Below the pieces are notes generated by a model. It did not search any database. It was not told the origin of the DNA and saw only the letters and a program-made list of their open reading frames with translations. This document shows, in pieces, positions 26,842-35,262 of a DNA stretch of 64,000 bases; within the stretch, counting starts at the first letter, position 1; each line of letters opens with the position of its first letter. The translations under genes were made by a program, and so were the position numbers. The DNA is taken from the NCBI GenBank assembly GCA_049791675.1, contig JBARAD010000162.1, positions 10,798 to 74,797 on the forward strand, given 5' to 3'. This DNA comes from Chryseosolibacter sp049791675 (GTDB lineage Bacteria > Bacteroidota > Bacteroidia > Cytophagales > Cyclobacteriaceae).

Positions 26842-27272
26842 GACTTTACCTGCATTTTGGTTTTGAACGCCAGGGCGTATAATTTCATTTGCCTGATCAT
26901 GGCAGCAAAACCGTTTGAGCGTTGCGTGCCAATGAAACGATCCATCCCGATGCGGCTCATAAAGTACAGATCGGCATGGAGAATATCGTCAGGTGTATGG
27001 CCGTTAAAGATCCGCGTCAGCAGACTTACCAGTCCTTTTGTGATGGCAGTGTTGCTGTCAGCGCGGAAATATATTCTGTTGTCGTCGAAAGAGGCTGCGA
27101 GCCATACCTTTGACTGACACCCCTTCACGATATTCTGTTCAGTCTTCTCGGATTCAGGCATGTCCGGTAGTTTCTGGCCCAACTCCATGATGTAGAACAC
27201 GGTCATCTCCATGTCTCCGTCAAGCAAAGAGAACTCGTTGATGATCTCGTCCTGGATTTGGTTTATGGTCAT
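26838..27272 (-). CDS. sufE: SufE sulfur-acceptor protein
   Basis: SufE takes persulfide sulfur from SufS and passes it to the SufBCD scaffold. The 144-residue protein has the acceptor cysteine Cys52 in IVKGCQSKVWL, as in characterised SufE proteins. It lies one base after the sufS stop and overlaps the next gene by 4 nt. Confidence 0.94.
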   Translation of the reverse strand: MTINQIQDEIINEFSLLDGDMEMTVFYIMELGQKLPDMPESEKTEQNIVKGCQSKVWLAASFDDNRIYFRADSNTAITKGLVSLLTRIFNGHTPDDILHADLYFMSRIGMDRFIGTQRSNGFAAMIRQMKLYALAFKTKMQVKS

Positions 27273-27273
27273 T

Positions 27274-28515
27274 CTATTTCATGAAATTAATGATCCGCTC
27301 CAGGCCATCAGCAAGCTGATCGATCTCCTTCTTTGTATTATAAACCGCAAATGATGCCCGCACAGTTCCTTCAAGTCCATAACACTCCATGAGCGGCTGG
27401 GTGCAATGGTGTCCGGTGCGCACGGCAATACCGCGTGCGTCGAGCATCTGTCCGATATCAAAATGATGGATACCCTTTACGGTAAAGGCAAGTACACCCA
27501 CCTTATGGGCTGCCGTACCAACGGCCGTCACACCTTTCAGTTTTGTGATTTTTTCGGTGGCGTATTCCAGCAGTTCCTGCTCATGAGCGGCAATGTTTTC
27601 CCGGCCCAGTTCCAGGATGAACTCCATCGCATGGCGGTATGCCACCACATCGGCAATATTGGGTGTGCCTGCCTCGAATTTGTAAGGCAGATCATTATAA
27701 GTAGTCTTGAGGAACGTTACCTCTTTGATCATCTCGCCACCTCCGTGGTATGGCGGCATGCTTTCCAGCAGCGCTTTTTTTCCGTACAGGATGCCCGCCC
27801 CCGTAGGTCCGTACATCTTGTGAGACGAAAGACAATAGAAATCACAGTCGAGATCCTGCACGTCGATGAGTATGTGAGCGCCTGCCTGCGCTCCGTCAAT
27901 GAGCACAACGGCGCCGACTTCATGGGCCAGCCGGATGATTTCTTTCACGGGATTGATGGTTCCCAGACTGTTTGAGGCGTGATTGACTGCAACGACCTTT
28001 GTTCTCGTTGAGAGTTGTTGTTTGAATACCTGAAGGTCGAGTTCTCCTTCTGGAGTAACGGGAATTACTTTCAGCGTCGCCTTATTGGCTTCGCAGACGA
28101 ATTGCCACGGTACAATGTTGGAATGATGCTCCAGCGTAGAGATGATGACCTCATCACCTTCCTTTACAAATGTCTTTCCATAGCTTGCTGCCACGAGGTT
28201 GATGCCCTCGGTCACTCCGCGGGTGAAAATTATCTCTTCTGTCGAAGCTGCATTGATAAAATCGCGGGCGGTCTCCCGCGTTTGTTCATATGCTCTGGTT
28301 GCCTTTTCGGCCAGCGTATGGATCCCTCTATGGATGTTGGCGTTGTAGCCGGTATAGTATTCGACGAGGGCGTCAATGACGCGCTTCGGTTTCTGGTTGG
28401 TGGCCGCGTTATCTAAATAAACCAGATCACGTCCATTGACCTGCTGGTGCAATACCGGGAATTCTTTCCTTATTTTTTCAACATCGATCGTTTTTGTGAC
28501 TGGGGCTGTTTGCAT
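27274..28515 (-). CDS. sufS: SufS cysteine desulfurase
   Basis: This PLP-dependent type II desulfurase, 413 residues, releases sulfur from cysteine as a persulfide. The PLP lysine is in SSHKMYGPTG. The catalytic cysteine, near residue 371, is in RTGHHCTQPLM. Its close partner sufE follows immediately. ATG 28515, two bases after the sufD stop. Confidence 0.96.
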   Translation of the reverse strand: MQTAPVTKTIDVEKIRKEFPVLHQQVNGRDLVYLDNAATNQKPKRVIDALVEYYTGYNANIHRGIHTLAEKATRAYEQTRETARDFINAASTEEIIFTRGVTEGINLVAASYGKTFVKEGDEVIISTLEHHSNIVPWQFVCEANKATLKVIPVTPEGELDLQVFKQQLSTRTKVVAVNHASNSLGTINPVKEIIRLAHEVGAVVLIDGAQAGAHILIDVQDLDCDFYCLSSHKMYGPTGAGILYGKKALLESMPPYHGGGEMIKEVTFLKTTYNDLPYKFEAGTPNIADVVAYRHAMEFILELGRENIAAHEQELLEYATEKITKLKGVTAVGTAAHKVGVLAFTVKGIHHFDIGQMLDARGIAVRTGHHCTQPLMECYGLEGTVRASFAVYNTKKEIDQLADGLERIINFMK

Positions 28516-28517
28516 GA

Positions 28518-29828
28518 TTAGAAATTTTTGTTCAGCCGTTCGCTGATGGCGGTATCAATATATTCTCTGATACCGGTATGCCCGATCTTGTCTGTTATTT
28601 CTCCGGCGAAGGCATACAGCATCATGGCGCGGGCGGCGTCTTTGGAAATACCACGGGTGCGAAGATAAAACAGTGCTTCCTCGTCGAGTTGGCCAGTGGT
28701 GCAGCCGTGTGAACATTTTACATCGTCAGCCCAGATCTCGAGCTGCGGTTTGGTATTAACGGTTGCCTTGTCTGATAACAGGATATTCCGGTTTGCCTGA
28801 AATGCGTTTGTTTTCTGCGCCTGGGGCCGCACAAAGATCTTTCCGTTGAAAACCCCTTTGGCGTTTTCATCCATGATGCCCTTATACAGTTCATTGGTGA
28901 GCGAATGCGGTTTTTTATGATCCACCACTGTATGGTTATCGGCGAGTGTGCTGCCCGTCAGAAGATAAAGACCGTACATGTGTGATTCAATGCCTTCTCC
29001 GTCAATGATCAGGTGAAGATTGGACCGGAGAAGTTTACCCTGAAGGTTGAAGGTAAACGTGTTTACGCGGCTGTGGTTCTTCTGATAGATCTCTGTCTGT
29101 GTAAATTGATAGCGGTTCCCTTTGTCATTCTGGATATTGTAATAATCCAGCCGTGAATTTTCCGCTACGACAACTTCGTTGACAAGGTTTGTAAAGTGAT
29201 TTCCCGGACCGGATGAATTGAATTTTTCCACAATGGTCACTTCGCTGTTCTTCCCTGTTACGATCAGGTTTCTATAGGTGGCAATGACTTCTCCCGCGGT
29301 GGCATCATTAATATAGTAGATGACGACCGGTTTGCTGACCACAGTATTGTCCGGGATTTGGATAAACATTCCCGCTTTCCAGTCGGCTGTATTCCAGGCC
29401 GCGAACGCATCGCCCTTCATGTTGATATGCTGATTGAAGTGCTGGGTCGCCTGCGCATTCTTTTCACCCAGCGCCTTTTCAAGGGTTTGAATGGATATTT
29501 GTGCGGCAGGGGAATGGATGGCGGAAAGGTCGGCGGCAAAGACTCCGTTCAGGAAGACAAGCACATTGGCATCAAGTTCAGGGATGAAATATTCCGTTAC
29601 ATCTCTATTGAGCGGTTCTGTGGCGGTTTGCTGAAAGGAAAAGTTCTTTTCGAGTTCGCGCGTGAGGGGTGTGTACTTGTATTCTTCGTGCTTGCCGGCC
29701 GGAAGCCCGGTTTCCTCGAAGATCTCCAGCGCGCTTTTCTTCAGCGGGTCTGATACAGTCTGCATCCTTCGTTTAATAAACGAGGCCACATCACTGGTGA
29801 TATTTTTATCCGTTGTTGTAAGATTCAT
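28518..29828 (-). CDS. sufD: SufD, Fe-S scaffold subunit
   Basis: The 436-residue protein has the SufBD core with beta-helix strands and the C-terminal signature CSHGCTTGQLDEEALFYLRTRG. SufD partners SufB and SufC in the SufBC2D scaffold. It begins 11 nt after the sufC stop. The N-terminal 100 residues are variable, as usual for SufD. Confidence 0.95.
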   Translation of the reverse strand: MNLTTTDKNITSDVASFIKRRMQTVSDPLKKSALEIFEETGLPAGKHEEYKYTPLTRELEKNFSFQQTATEPLNRDVTEYFIPELDANVLVFLNGVFAADLSAIHSPAAQISIQTLEKALGEKNAQATQHFNQHINMKGDAFAAWNTADWKAGMFIQIPDNTVVSKPVVIYYINDATAGEVIATYRNLIVTGKNSEVTIVEKFNSSGPGNHFTNLVNEVVVAENSRLDYYNIQNDKGNRYQFTQTEIYQKNHSRVNTFTFNLQGKLLRSNLHLIIDGEGIESHMYGLYLLTGSTLADNHTVVDHKKPHSLTNELYKGIMDENAKGVFNGKIFVRPQAQKTNAFQANRNILLSDKATVNTKPQLEIWADDVKCSHGCTTGQLDEEALFYLRTRGISKDAARAMMLYAFAGEITDKIGHTGIREYIDTAISERLNKNF

Positions 29829-29839
29829 TTCAGAGATTA

Positions 29840-30595
29840 CTACGCAATGGCTACTTCGTCTTTGATCCAGTCATAACCCTTCGCTTCAAGCTCAAGGGCA
29901 AGTTCTTTTTTGCCTGACTTCACAATCTTTCCCTTATACAGCACGTGAACGAAATCAGGAACGATATAATCGAGCAGGCGCTGATAGTGGGTGACGACAA
30001 TGACCGCGTTATCTTTGCTTCTGAGTTTATTCACGCCGTTGGAAACAATCCGCAGCGCGTCGATATCCAGACCGGAGTCTGTCTCGTCGAGGATGGCAAG
30101 CTTTGGCTCCAGCATGGCCATCTGAAAGATCTCGTTGCGTTTCTTTTCCCCGCCGGAGAACCCTTCGTTCAGGGCGCGGTTCAGAAGGGATTGATCGATC
30201 TCTACCAGTTTCATCCTTTCCTTCATCATGCCCAAAAAGCTGACGGCATCCAGCGGCTGCTGACCACGGTGTACACGGATCTGGTTCACCGCTGTTTTCA
30301 TAAAGTTGATGGTGCTGACGCCGGGAATCTCAACAGGGTATTGGAAGGCCATGAATACACCCTCCCGCGCCCGCTCTTCCGGTGACATGGCAAGCAGATC
30401 TTTGCCCAGAAAGTCTACTGATCCGTCGGTGACTTCAAACTCCTCGCGTCCCGCGAGAACGGAAGCCAGTGTACTTTTGCCGGAACCGTTTGGTCCCATG
30501 ATCGCATGCACCTCTCCGGGCTTCACCTCGAGATTGATCCCATTGAGGATCTGGTTGTCGTCAATTTTCGCTTGTAAATTTTTAATGCTTAACAT
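29840..30595 (-). CDS. sufC: SufC, ABC-type ATPase of the SUF scaffold
   Basis: The 251-residue cytoplasmic ATPase has Walker A GPNGSGKST, the signature FSGGEKKRNEI and Walker B LAILDETDSGLD, where the DETDSGLD form is specific to SufC. It drives cluster assembly on SufB/SufD. It is separated from sufB by 187 nt containing a heptad repeat hairpin, unlike the other tightly packed suf genes. Confidence 0.97.
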   Translation of the reverse strand: MLSIKNLQAKIDDNQILNGINLEVKPGEVHAIMGPNGSGKSTLASVLAGREEFEVTDGSVDFLGKDLLAMSPEERAREGVFMAFQYPVEIPGVSTINFMKTAVNQIRVHRGQQPLDAVSFLGMMKERMKLVEIDQSLLNRALNEGFSGGEKKRNEIFQMAMLEPKLAILDETDSGLDIDALRIVSNGVNKLRSKDNAVIVVTHYQRLLDYIVPDFVHVLYKGKIVKSGKKELALELEAKGYDWIKDEVAIA

Positions 30596-30611
30596 CTATC
30601 CGGACAATTTT

Positions 30612-30777
30612 AAGATTCAAGATTTCAAATTCAAGATTCAAGATTTCAAATTCAAGATTTCAAATTCAAGATTTCAGATTCAAGATTCAAGATTCAAGAT
30701 TAAGCTGCGGCCTCCTGACTCAATCTTAAATCTTAAATTTTAAATCTTAAACTTTAAATCTTAAACTTTAAATCTTA
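30612..30777. repeat. Heptanucleotide repeat hairpin inside the suf operon
   Basis: Left arm 30612-30702: 13 consecutive 7-bp units (AAGATTC, AAGATTT, CAAATTC, CAGATTC). Right arm 30722-30777: eight units of AATCTTA with AATTTTA and AACTTTA variants. The arms are complementary around a 19-nt GC-rich loop. The array lies 5 nt from the sufB stop and within the sufB-sufC spacer. Confidence 0.88.
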
Positions 30778-30782
30778 AATCA

Positions 30783-32228
30783 TTACCCTACACTGCCTTC
30801 CAGCGTCAGGGCCAGAAGCTTCTGTGCTTCCACCGCGAATTCCATCGGCAGCTGATTCAGTACTTCCTTGGCGTAGCCATTCACGATCAGGGCAACAGCA
30901 GATTCTTCGTCAATGCCGCGTTGCAGACAATAGAAGATCTGATCTTCACCGATCTTCGACGTCGTTGCTTCGTGTTCGATCTTCGCCGTGTTATTTTCAA
31001 CATCGATATACGGGAAGGTATGGGCGCCGCATTTGTCACCCATTAATAAAGAGTCGCATTGTGAAAAATTACGGGCATTGGTTGCGCGCTTCATAATGTG
31101 AACCTGTCCGCGGTAACTGTTTTGTGAGTGACCCGCGGATATACCTTTTGAAACGATCCTGGACTTGGTGTTCTTCCCGATGTGGATCATTTTTGTTCCC
31201 GTATCGGCCTGCTGATAGTTATTCGTCACCGCCACGGAATAGAATTCCCCGACAGAATTATCACCTTTTAAAATACAGGAAGGATACTTCCACGTAATGG
31301 CGGAGCCCGTTTCTACCTGTGTCCAGGAGATCTTGGATCCGTCACCGGCGCAGAGGCCGCGCTTCGTTACAAAATTATAGATACCACCCTTTCCATTTTT
31401 ATCACCCGGGTACCAGTTTTGAACCGTAGAGTATTTCACCTGCGCATCCTTCATGGCATAAATCTCCACGACGGCAGCATGCAACTGGTTTTCATCCCGC
31501 ATCGGCGCAGTACATCCCTCCAGGTAACTCACATAGGATCCTTCATCCGCAACGATGAGCGTTCTTTCGAATTGCCCTGTGTTTGCCGCGTTGATACGGA
31601 AGTACGTGGAGAGTTCCATCGGGCACCTGACACCTTTTGGAATATAGCAGAACGAACCATCGGTAAACACCGCAGAATTAAGCGCAGCAAAATAGTTGTC
31701 CGCCACGGGCACTACCGATCCCATGTATTTCCTGATGAGGTCGGGATGTTTTTGTACCGCTTCACCAAAAGAACAAAAAATGATTCCGAGTTCGCCCAGT
31801 GTCTCCTTGAAAGTAGTGGCGACCGAGACACTGTCAATGACAGCATCCACCGCAACACCAGTAAGGCGCTTTTGCTCAGTAAGCGAAATTCCCAGCTTCT
31901 CAAAGGTTTTGATCAGCTCAGGATCGATCTCTTCAAGACTTTTTGCCTTCGCACTTTTCTTCGGGGCAGAGTAATAAATGACGTCCTGGTAGTCGATAGG
32001 AGGGTAGCTGACATTAGGCCAGCGGGGTTCCTTCATCTTCGCCCACTGCCGGTAAGCCTTCAGGCGCCATTCCAACATCCATTCCGGCTCATTCTTCTTT
32101 GCTGAAATAAACCGTACGATATCTTCGTTAAGCCCCTTCGGCGCGGAATCAGTCTCAATGTTGGTGGTCCAACCGTGCTCATATTCCTTCGAAGTGAGTT
32201 CCTCTAAAACCTGGTTGTCTTTACTCAT
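30783..32228 (-). CDS. sufB: SufB, core Fe-S scaffold subunit
   Basis: The 481-residue protein is a typical SufB: SYLEGCTAPMRDENQLHAAVVEI, the YCLQRGIDEESA segment near the C-terminus, and RVVKG/SRIVSKGISAGHSQNSYRG in the middle. SufB is where the cluster is built from SufSE sulfur and iron. It is the first gene of the suf operon, with a consensus -7 element 33 nt upstream and an Lrp-type regulator gene further upstream on the same strand. Confidence 0.97.
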   Translation of the reverse strand: MSKDNQVLEELTSKEYEHGWTTNIETDSAPKGLNEDIVRFISAKKNEPEWMLEWRLKAYRQWAKMKEPRWPNVSYPPIDYQDVIYYSAPKKSAKAKSLEEIDPELIKTFEKLGISLTEQKRLTGVAVDAVIDSVSVATTFKETLGELGIIFCSFGEAVQKHPDLIRKYMGSVVPVADNYFAALNSAVFTDGSFCYIPKGVRCPMELSTYFRINAANTGQFERTLIVADEGSYVSYLEGCTAPMRDENQLHAAVVEIYAMKDAQVKYSTVQNWYPGDKNGKGGIYNFVTKRGLCAGDGSKISWTQVETGSAITWKYPSCILKGDNSVGEFYSVAVTNNYQQADTGTKMIHIGKNTKSRIVSKGISAGHSQNSYRGQVHIMKRATNARNFSQCDSLLMGDKCGAHTFPYIDVENNTAKIEHEATTSKIGEDQIFYCLQRGIDEESAVALIVNGYAKEVLNQLPMEFAVEAQKLLALTLEGSVG

Positions 32229-32260
32229 ATCGCCTATTTAGACTAATTTCAATTAACATA

Positions 32261-32268
32261 CAAATCTA
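32261..32268 (-). promoter_or_regulatory. Candidate -7 promoter element of the suf operon
   Basis: On the minus strand the sequence is TAGATTTG, an exact TAnnTTTG match. The predicted start of transcription lies about 25 nt before the sufB ATG. No strong TTG element is visible at the usual distance. Confidence 0.5.
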
Positions 32269-32338
32269 TAACAAAATGCGGATTTAAAGGTTCTTTTTGA
32301 TGGTTTTAACGAGAACTTCCGTAATCGTTTGAACCTGA

Positions 32339-32818
32339 TCAAACCGTCAGATTCAAGCTCCGGTCAAGACTTTCTTCCAAAGAAATCATTGTTTCTGTTC
32401 GTTCAATCCCTTCAATCTGCTGAATTTTGTCGTGCAAAACGACCTTCAGATGGTTCGTATCCTTGCAGTGGATCTTTACGAACATGCTGTAATTGCCGGT
32501 AGTATAATGTATGCTTACTACTTCGGGGATCGTTTTCAGGGCGGTGAGGACCTGTTCGTAAAGAGCACTCTTCTGCAGAAAGATTCCGATAAAAGCGGTG
32601 ATGTCGTAACCAAGCTTGGCATAGTTTACCTTCAGGGTAGTCTTCTCCACAATACCCGCTTCCTCCATTTTTGCCATGCGCACATGGACGGTTCCGCCTG
32701 AAACGAAGGCTTTCTTGGCTACTTCTGTATAAGGTTTCTTGGCGTCCTGCATGAGGATCTCAAGAATTTTGAGATCGACATTGTCAATTTTAAAATTTTC
32801 GGCCATTTCAAAATTCAT
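32339..32818 (-). CDS. Lrp/AsnC family transcriptional regulator
   Basis: The 159-residue protein has an N-terminal winged-helix DNA-binding domain (IDNVDLKILEILMQDAKKP, helix-turn-helix TEVAKKAFVSGGTVHVRMAKM) and a C-terminal RAM ligand-binding domain. ATG 32806 (MAENFKIDN) may be the true start; both are in frame. It is 110 nt upstream of sufB on the same strand, so it may be co-transcribed with or regulate suf, but the sufB promoter lies between them. The effector is unknown; family members bind amino acids. Confidence 0.93.
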   Translation of the reverse strand: MNFEMAENFKIDNVDLKILEILMQDAKKPYTEVAKKAFVSGGTVHVRMAKMEEAGIVEKTTLKVNYAKLGYDITAFIGIFLQKSALYEQVLTALKTIPEVVSIHYTTGNYSMFVKIHCKDTNHLKVVLHDKIQQIEGIERTETMISLEESLDRSLNLTV

Positions 32819-32880
32819 TTTTAGCTGATCTTTAAAAATACGGAAAAAAAATAAAAATTATACAATATTTGAAAGATTTA

Positions 32881-32912
32881 TTGTCGCGTATAGCAGTAAT
32901 CCCGTTACTTTG
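32881..32912 (+). promoter_or_regulatory. Candidate promoter of the tRNA-like RNA pair
   Basis: TTG at 32881-32883 and TACTTTG at 32906-32912, spaced 22 nt. The -7 element lacks one spacer base relative to TAnnTTTG. A start near 32919 would leave a leader of about 20 nt before the first RNA. Confidence 0.4.
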
Positions 32913-32939
32913 TTGTGTAATTTATAATCAGCAACACAT

Positions 32940-33098
32940 TGTAGGGTGTTGAAACTGGCAGACAAGCCCTCCTGTCTCGGGGGTGGAGGTAAGGGAAAAA
33001 GTTTTCCGAATGCCCGAGCTTAATACTAACAAAGAATTAGGCTCGGGATTATCGGGTAACCTAACTGCTCCGTGGAGGTTCGAACCCTTCCCCTACAG
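32940..33098 (+). ncRNA. tRNA-like RNA A, class-II cloverleaf with giant variable arm
   Basis: Folding by eye gives a complete cloverleaf of 159 nt. Acceptor stem TGTAGGG (32940-32946) pairs with CCCTACA (33091-33097), leaving G33098 as discriminator. T8 is followed by a 3-bp D stem TTG/CAA with an AAACTGGCAGA loop containing G18G19. The anticodon arm is CCCTC-CTGTCTC-GGGGG, so the formal anticodon is GTC (32974-32976) after U33, with a pyrimidine at position 37. The T arm is GGAGG-TTCGAAC-CCTTC. The variable region is about 90 nt: it is closed by GGAG/CTCC (32985-32988 with 33068-33071) and contains a 12-bp hairpin at 33013-33047. CCA is not encoded. No protein frame fits. Its relative RNA B lies 19 nt downstream. 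Confidence 0.75.
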
Positions 33099-33117
33099 CA
33101 ACGACGTTCTTTAAAAT

Positions 33118-33265
33118 TGTAGGGTGATGAAATTTGGCAGACATACCCTCCTGTCTCGGGGGTGGGGATTCCAGGATAAACACAGGATAATGGGTTGACC
33201 ACTAAGAAGTTTTCTTATGTCCTGCGGCTAACTGCCCCGTGGAGGTTCGAGCCCTCCCTCTACAG
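33118..33265 (+). ncRNA. tRNA-like RNA B, class-II cloverleaf with giant variable arm
   Basis: This 148-nt copy folds the same way. The acceptor stem is TGTAGGG (33118-33124) with CTCTACA (33258-33264), discriminator G33265. The D stem is ATG/CAT, a compensatory change from TTG/CAA in RNA A. The anticodon arm is identical, including the loop CTGTCTC (formal anticodon GTC at 33153-33155). The variable arm is closed by GGGG/CCCC (33164-33167 with 33235-33238), compensatory to GGAG/CTCC in A, and holds an unrelated hairpin starting CAGGA at 33183 and ending TCCTG at 33224. The T stem GGAGG/CCTCC is perfect. Covariation between the copies argues that the fold is under selection. Confidence 0.75.
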
Positions 33266-33298
33266 CAGCTCAGTTTAGGTTAATGAGTTATTCAGAGC

Positions 33299-33345
33299 TA
33301 AACCCACTTTTTCGATCTGGATCGGGAAGTGGGTTTCTTTTTTTC
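33299..33345 (+). terminator. Strong rho-independent terminator after the RNA pair
   Basis: A long stem AAACCCACTT with AAGTGGGTTT and an inner CGATC/GATCG pairing, followed by CTTTTTTT. It lies 33 nt after RNA B and upstream of fadD, marking 32940-33265 as its own transcription unit. Confidence 0.92.
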
Positions 33346-33480
33346 AGGTGCTTCCATTTTCAGGTATTGATTTGCTGGTAAACAATCGTTTGCTTTGAAC
33401 ATGTGTTTTCGCTAAAATCAAGCGTACAAATCTGTTTGCTGTTGGCCGGCAGATTTTCACTTTTCAAATAAAACTGTTCT

Positions 33481-35160
33481 ATGAAATCCTTTCCCTGGTT
33501 TAAACATTATCCAAAAGGCATTCCCCAAGAAGTAAAACTTTACGAGTACGCATCGGTAGTTGACCTCTTTGAAAAAAGCTGCGAAAGATACCGTCAAAGG
33601 GTAGCTTTCGAAAACATGGGTAAGCGGTTAACCTATGGTGAGGTTGACAGACTTTCCAGGGATTTTGCGGCCTATCTTCAACATGGATTGGGGATGAAGA
33701 AGGGAGAGCGGATCGCCATCCAGATGCCGAATCTGCTGCAGTTTCCGATCGCATTTTTCGGAGCGCTTCGTGCGGGATTGATTGTGGTGAATACGAATCC
33801 GTTATATACACCGCGGGAAATGGAACATCAGTTCAGGGACTCGGGCGCGACGGCAATCGTCATTGTGGCGAACTTTGCCAGCAATCTTGAAAAGATCATC
33901 TCCACAACACAGATACGTCACGTTATTGTCACGGAACTGGGCGATTTGCTTGGCGGCGTCAAGGGGCCCGTCGTCAATTTCGTGGTGAAAAATATCAAGA
34001 AGATGGTTCCCCCATACCGTCTTCCCAAAGCGTTGTCTTTTAATGATGTTTTGAAGAAAGGCAAATCGATGTCTCTTGACAAACACCCTGTGACGCATGA
34101 AGATATCGCTGTGCTGCAATATACCGGTGGGACTACGGGTGTATCCAAAGGAGCGCAGCTTTCCCACGGAAATCTCGTTGCCCATAACTCCATGATCACT
34201 TTTTGGTTTAATCCATATTTAAAGGATGGGGGAGAAGATATCATCATCACGGCCATTCCCATGTACCATATCTTTGCGCTCACCGTAAATGGTCTTCTGA
34301 TGTTCAGCACAGGAGTCAAAAATGTGCTCATCACGAATCCGCGCGATATGAAAGGCTTTTGCAAAGAGTTGCGCAAACACAACTTCTCCATCATGACGGG
34401 GGTGAATACATTGTTCAATGGATTATTGAATAGTCCGACGTTCAAAGACCTCGACTTCTCCCACCTGAAAGGTGCGATCGGTGGCGGTATGGCTGTACAG
34501 GATGCGGTAGCACGCCGCTGGAAGGAAGTGACGGGCAAGCCACTGCTCGAAGGTTACGGCTTGAGCGAGACCTCACCGGTGCTTTGCTGTAATCCGCTCG
34601 ATGGAAATCATAAAACAGGCACGATAGGGGTCCCGATGCCGGGCACGGAAGTAGGCATTTTCGACGACAACGGTAATCAGCTGCCGCAGGGAGAAACAGG
34701 AGAGATCTGCGCACGTGGCCCGCAGGTCATGAGCGGGTATTGGAAACAGGACAACACAGGTGTATTCTATCCCGGCGGATGGTTTAAGACAGGCGATATC
34801 GGTACAATGGATACAGACGGGTATTTTAAAATCGTCGACCGCAAGAAAGATATGATCAAGGTCTCGGGATTCAATGTGTTTCCCAATGAAATTGAAAATG
34901 TGATCGCAGGACATCCTAAAGTGCTGGAAGTTGCTGCCATCGGCGTTCCCGACGCAAAGTCTGGTGAAGTGATCAAAGTCTTCATCGTGAAACGCGATGA
35001 GAGTCTCACCGAAAAAGAATTGCTCGATTATTGCCACCAGAATCTCACGAATTATAAAATACCGAAGCGCATCGAATTCAAAAAGGAGCTTCCCAAGACG
35101 AACGTTGGCAAGATCCTCCGCCGCGCCCTGAAAGAGCAGGAAGCTGGCGTCGCCGTTTGA
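33481..35160 (+). CDS. Long-chain fatty acid-CoA ligase
   Basis: The 559-residue AMP-forming ligase activates fatty acids to acyl-CoA. Motifs in order are the P-loop-like QYTGGTTGVSKGAQLSHGN, GYGLSETSP, the hinge GWFKTGDIG with the catalytic aspartate, DRKKDMIKVSGFNV, and the C-terminal lysine in PKTNVGKILRR. The FadD subgroup is suggested by length and by the FACS-like MIKVSGFNVFPNEIE segment. It has its own 130-nt upstream region after the terminator. Chain-length preference cannot be read from sequence. Confidence 0.94.
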   Translation: MKSFPWFKHYPKGIPQEVKLYEYASVVDLFEKSCERYRQRVAFENMGKRLTYGEVDRLSRDFAAYLQHGLGMKKGERIAIQMPNLLQFPIAFFGALRAGLIVVNTNPLYTPREMEHQFRDSGATAIVIVANFASNLEKIISTTQIRHVIVTELGDLLGGVKGPVVNFVVKNIKKMVPPYRLPKALSFNDVLKKGKSMSLDKHPVTHEDIAVLQYTGGTTGVSKGAQLSHGNLVAHNSMITFWFNPYLKDGGEDIIITAIPMYHIFALTVNGLLMFSTGVKNVLITNPRDMKGFCKELRKHNFSIMTGVNTLFNGLLNSPTFKDLDFSHLKGAIGGGMAVQDAVARRWKEVTGKPLLEGYGLSETSPVLCCNPLDGNHKTGTIGVPMPGTEVGIFDDNGNQLPQGETGEICARGPQVMSGYWKQDNTGVFYPGGWFKTGDIGTMDTDGYFKIVDRKKDMIKVSGFNVFPNEIENVIAGHPKVLEVAAIGVPDAKSGEVIKVFIVKRDESLTEKELLDYCHQNLTNYKIPKRIEFKKELPKTNVGKILRRALKEQEAGVAV

Positions 35161-35262
35161 CAGCGTTTTGGCTTTCGGCAAGTGGTTACACTCAATATTA
35201 TGCTGTGTTAACCGTTGCAAGCCAAAAGCCAGCATCCGAATACCAACTCACCAGCAACTGAC

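Noticed and set aside
32940..33265. The RNA pair as tmRNA, a riboswitch or a normal Leu/Ser tRNA pair
   Set aside because: tmRNA is longer, has a tag reading frame and an Ala acceptor; riboswitches lack a T arm and acceptor stem; normal Leu/Ser tRNAs have short variable arms and different anticodons.
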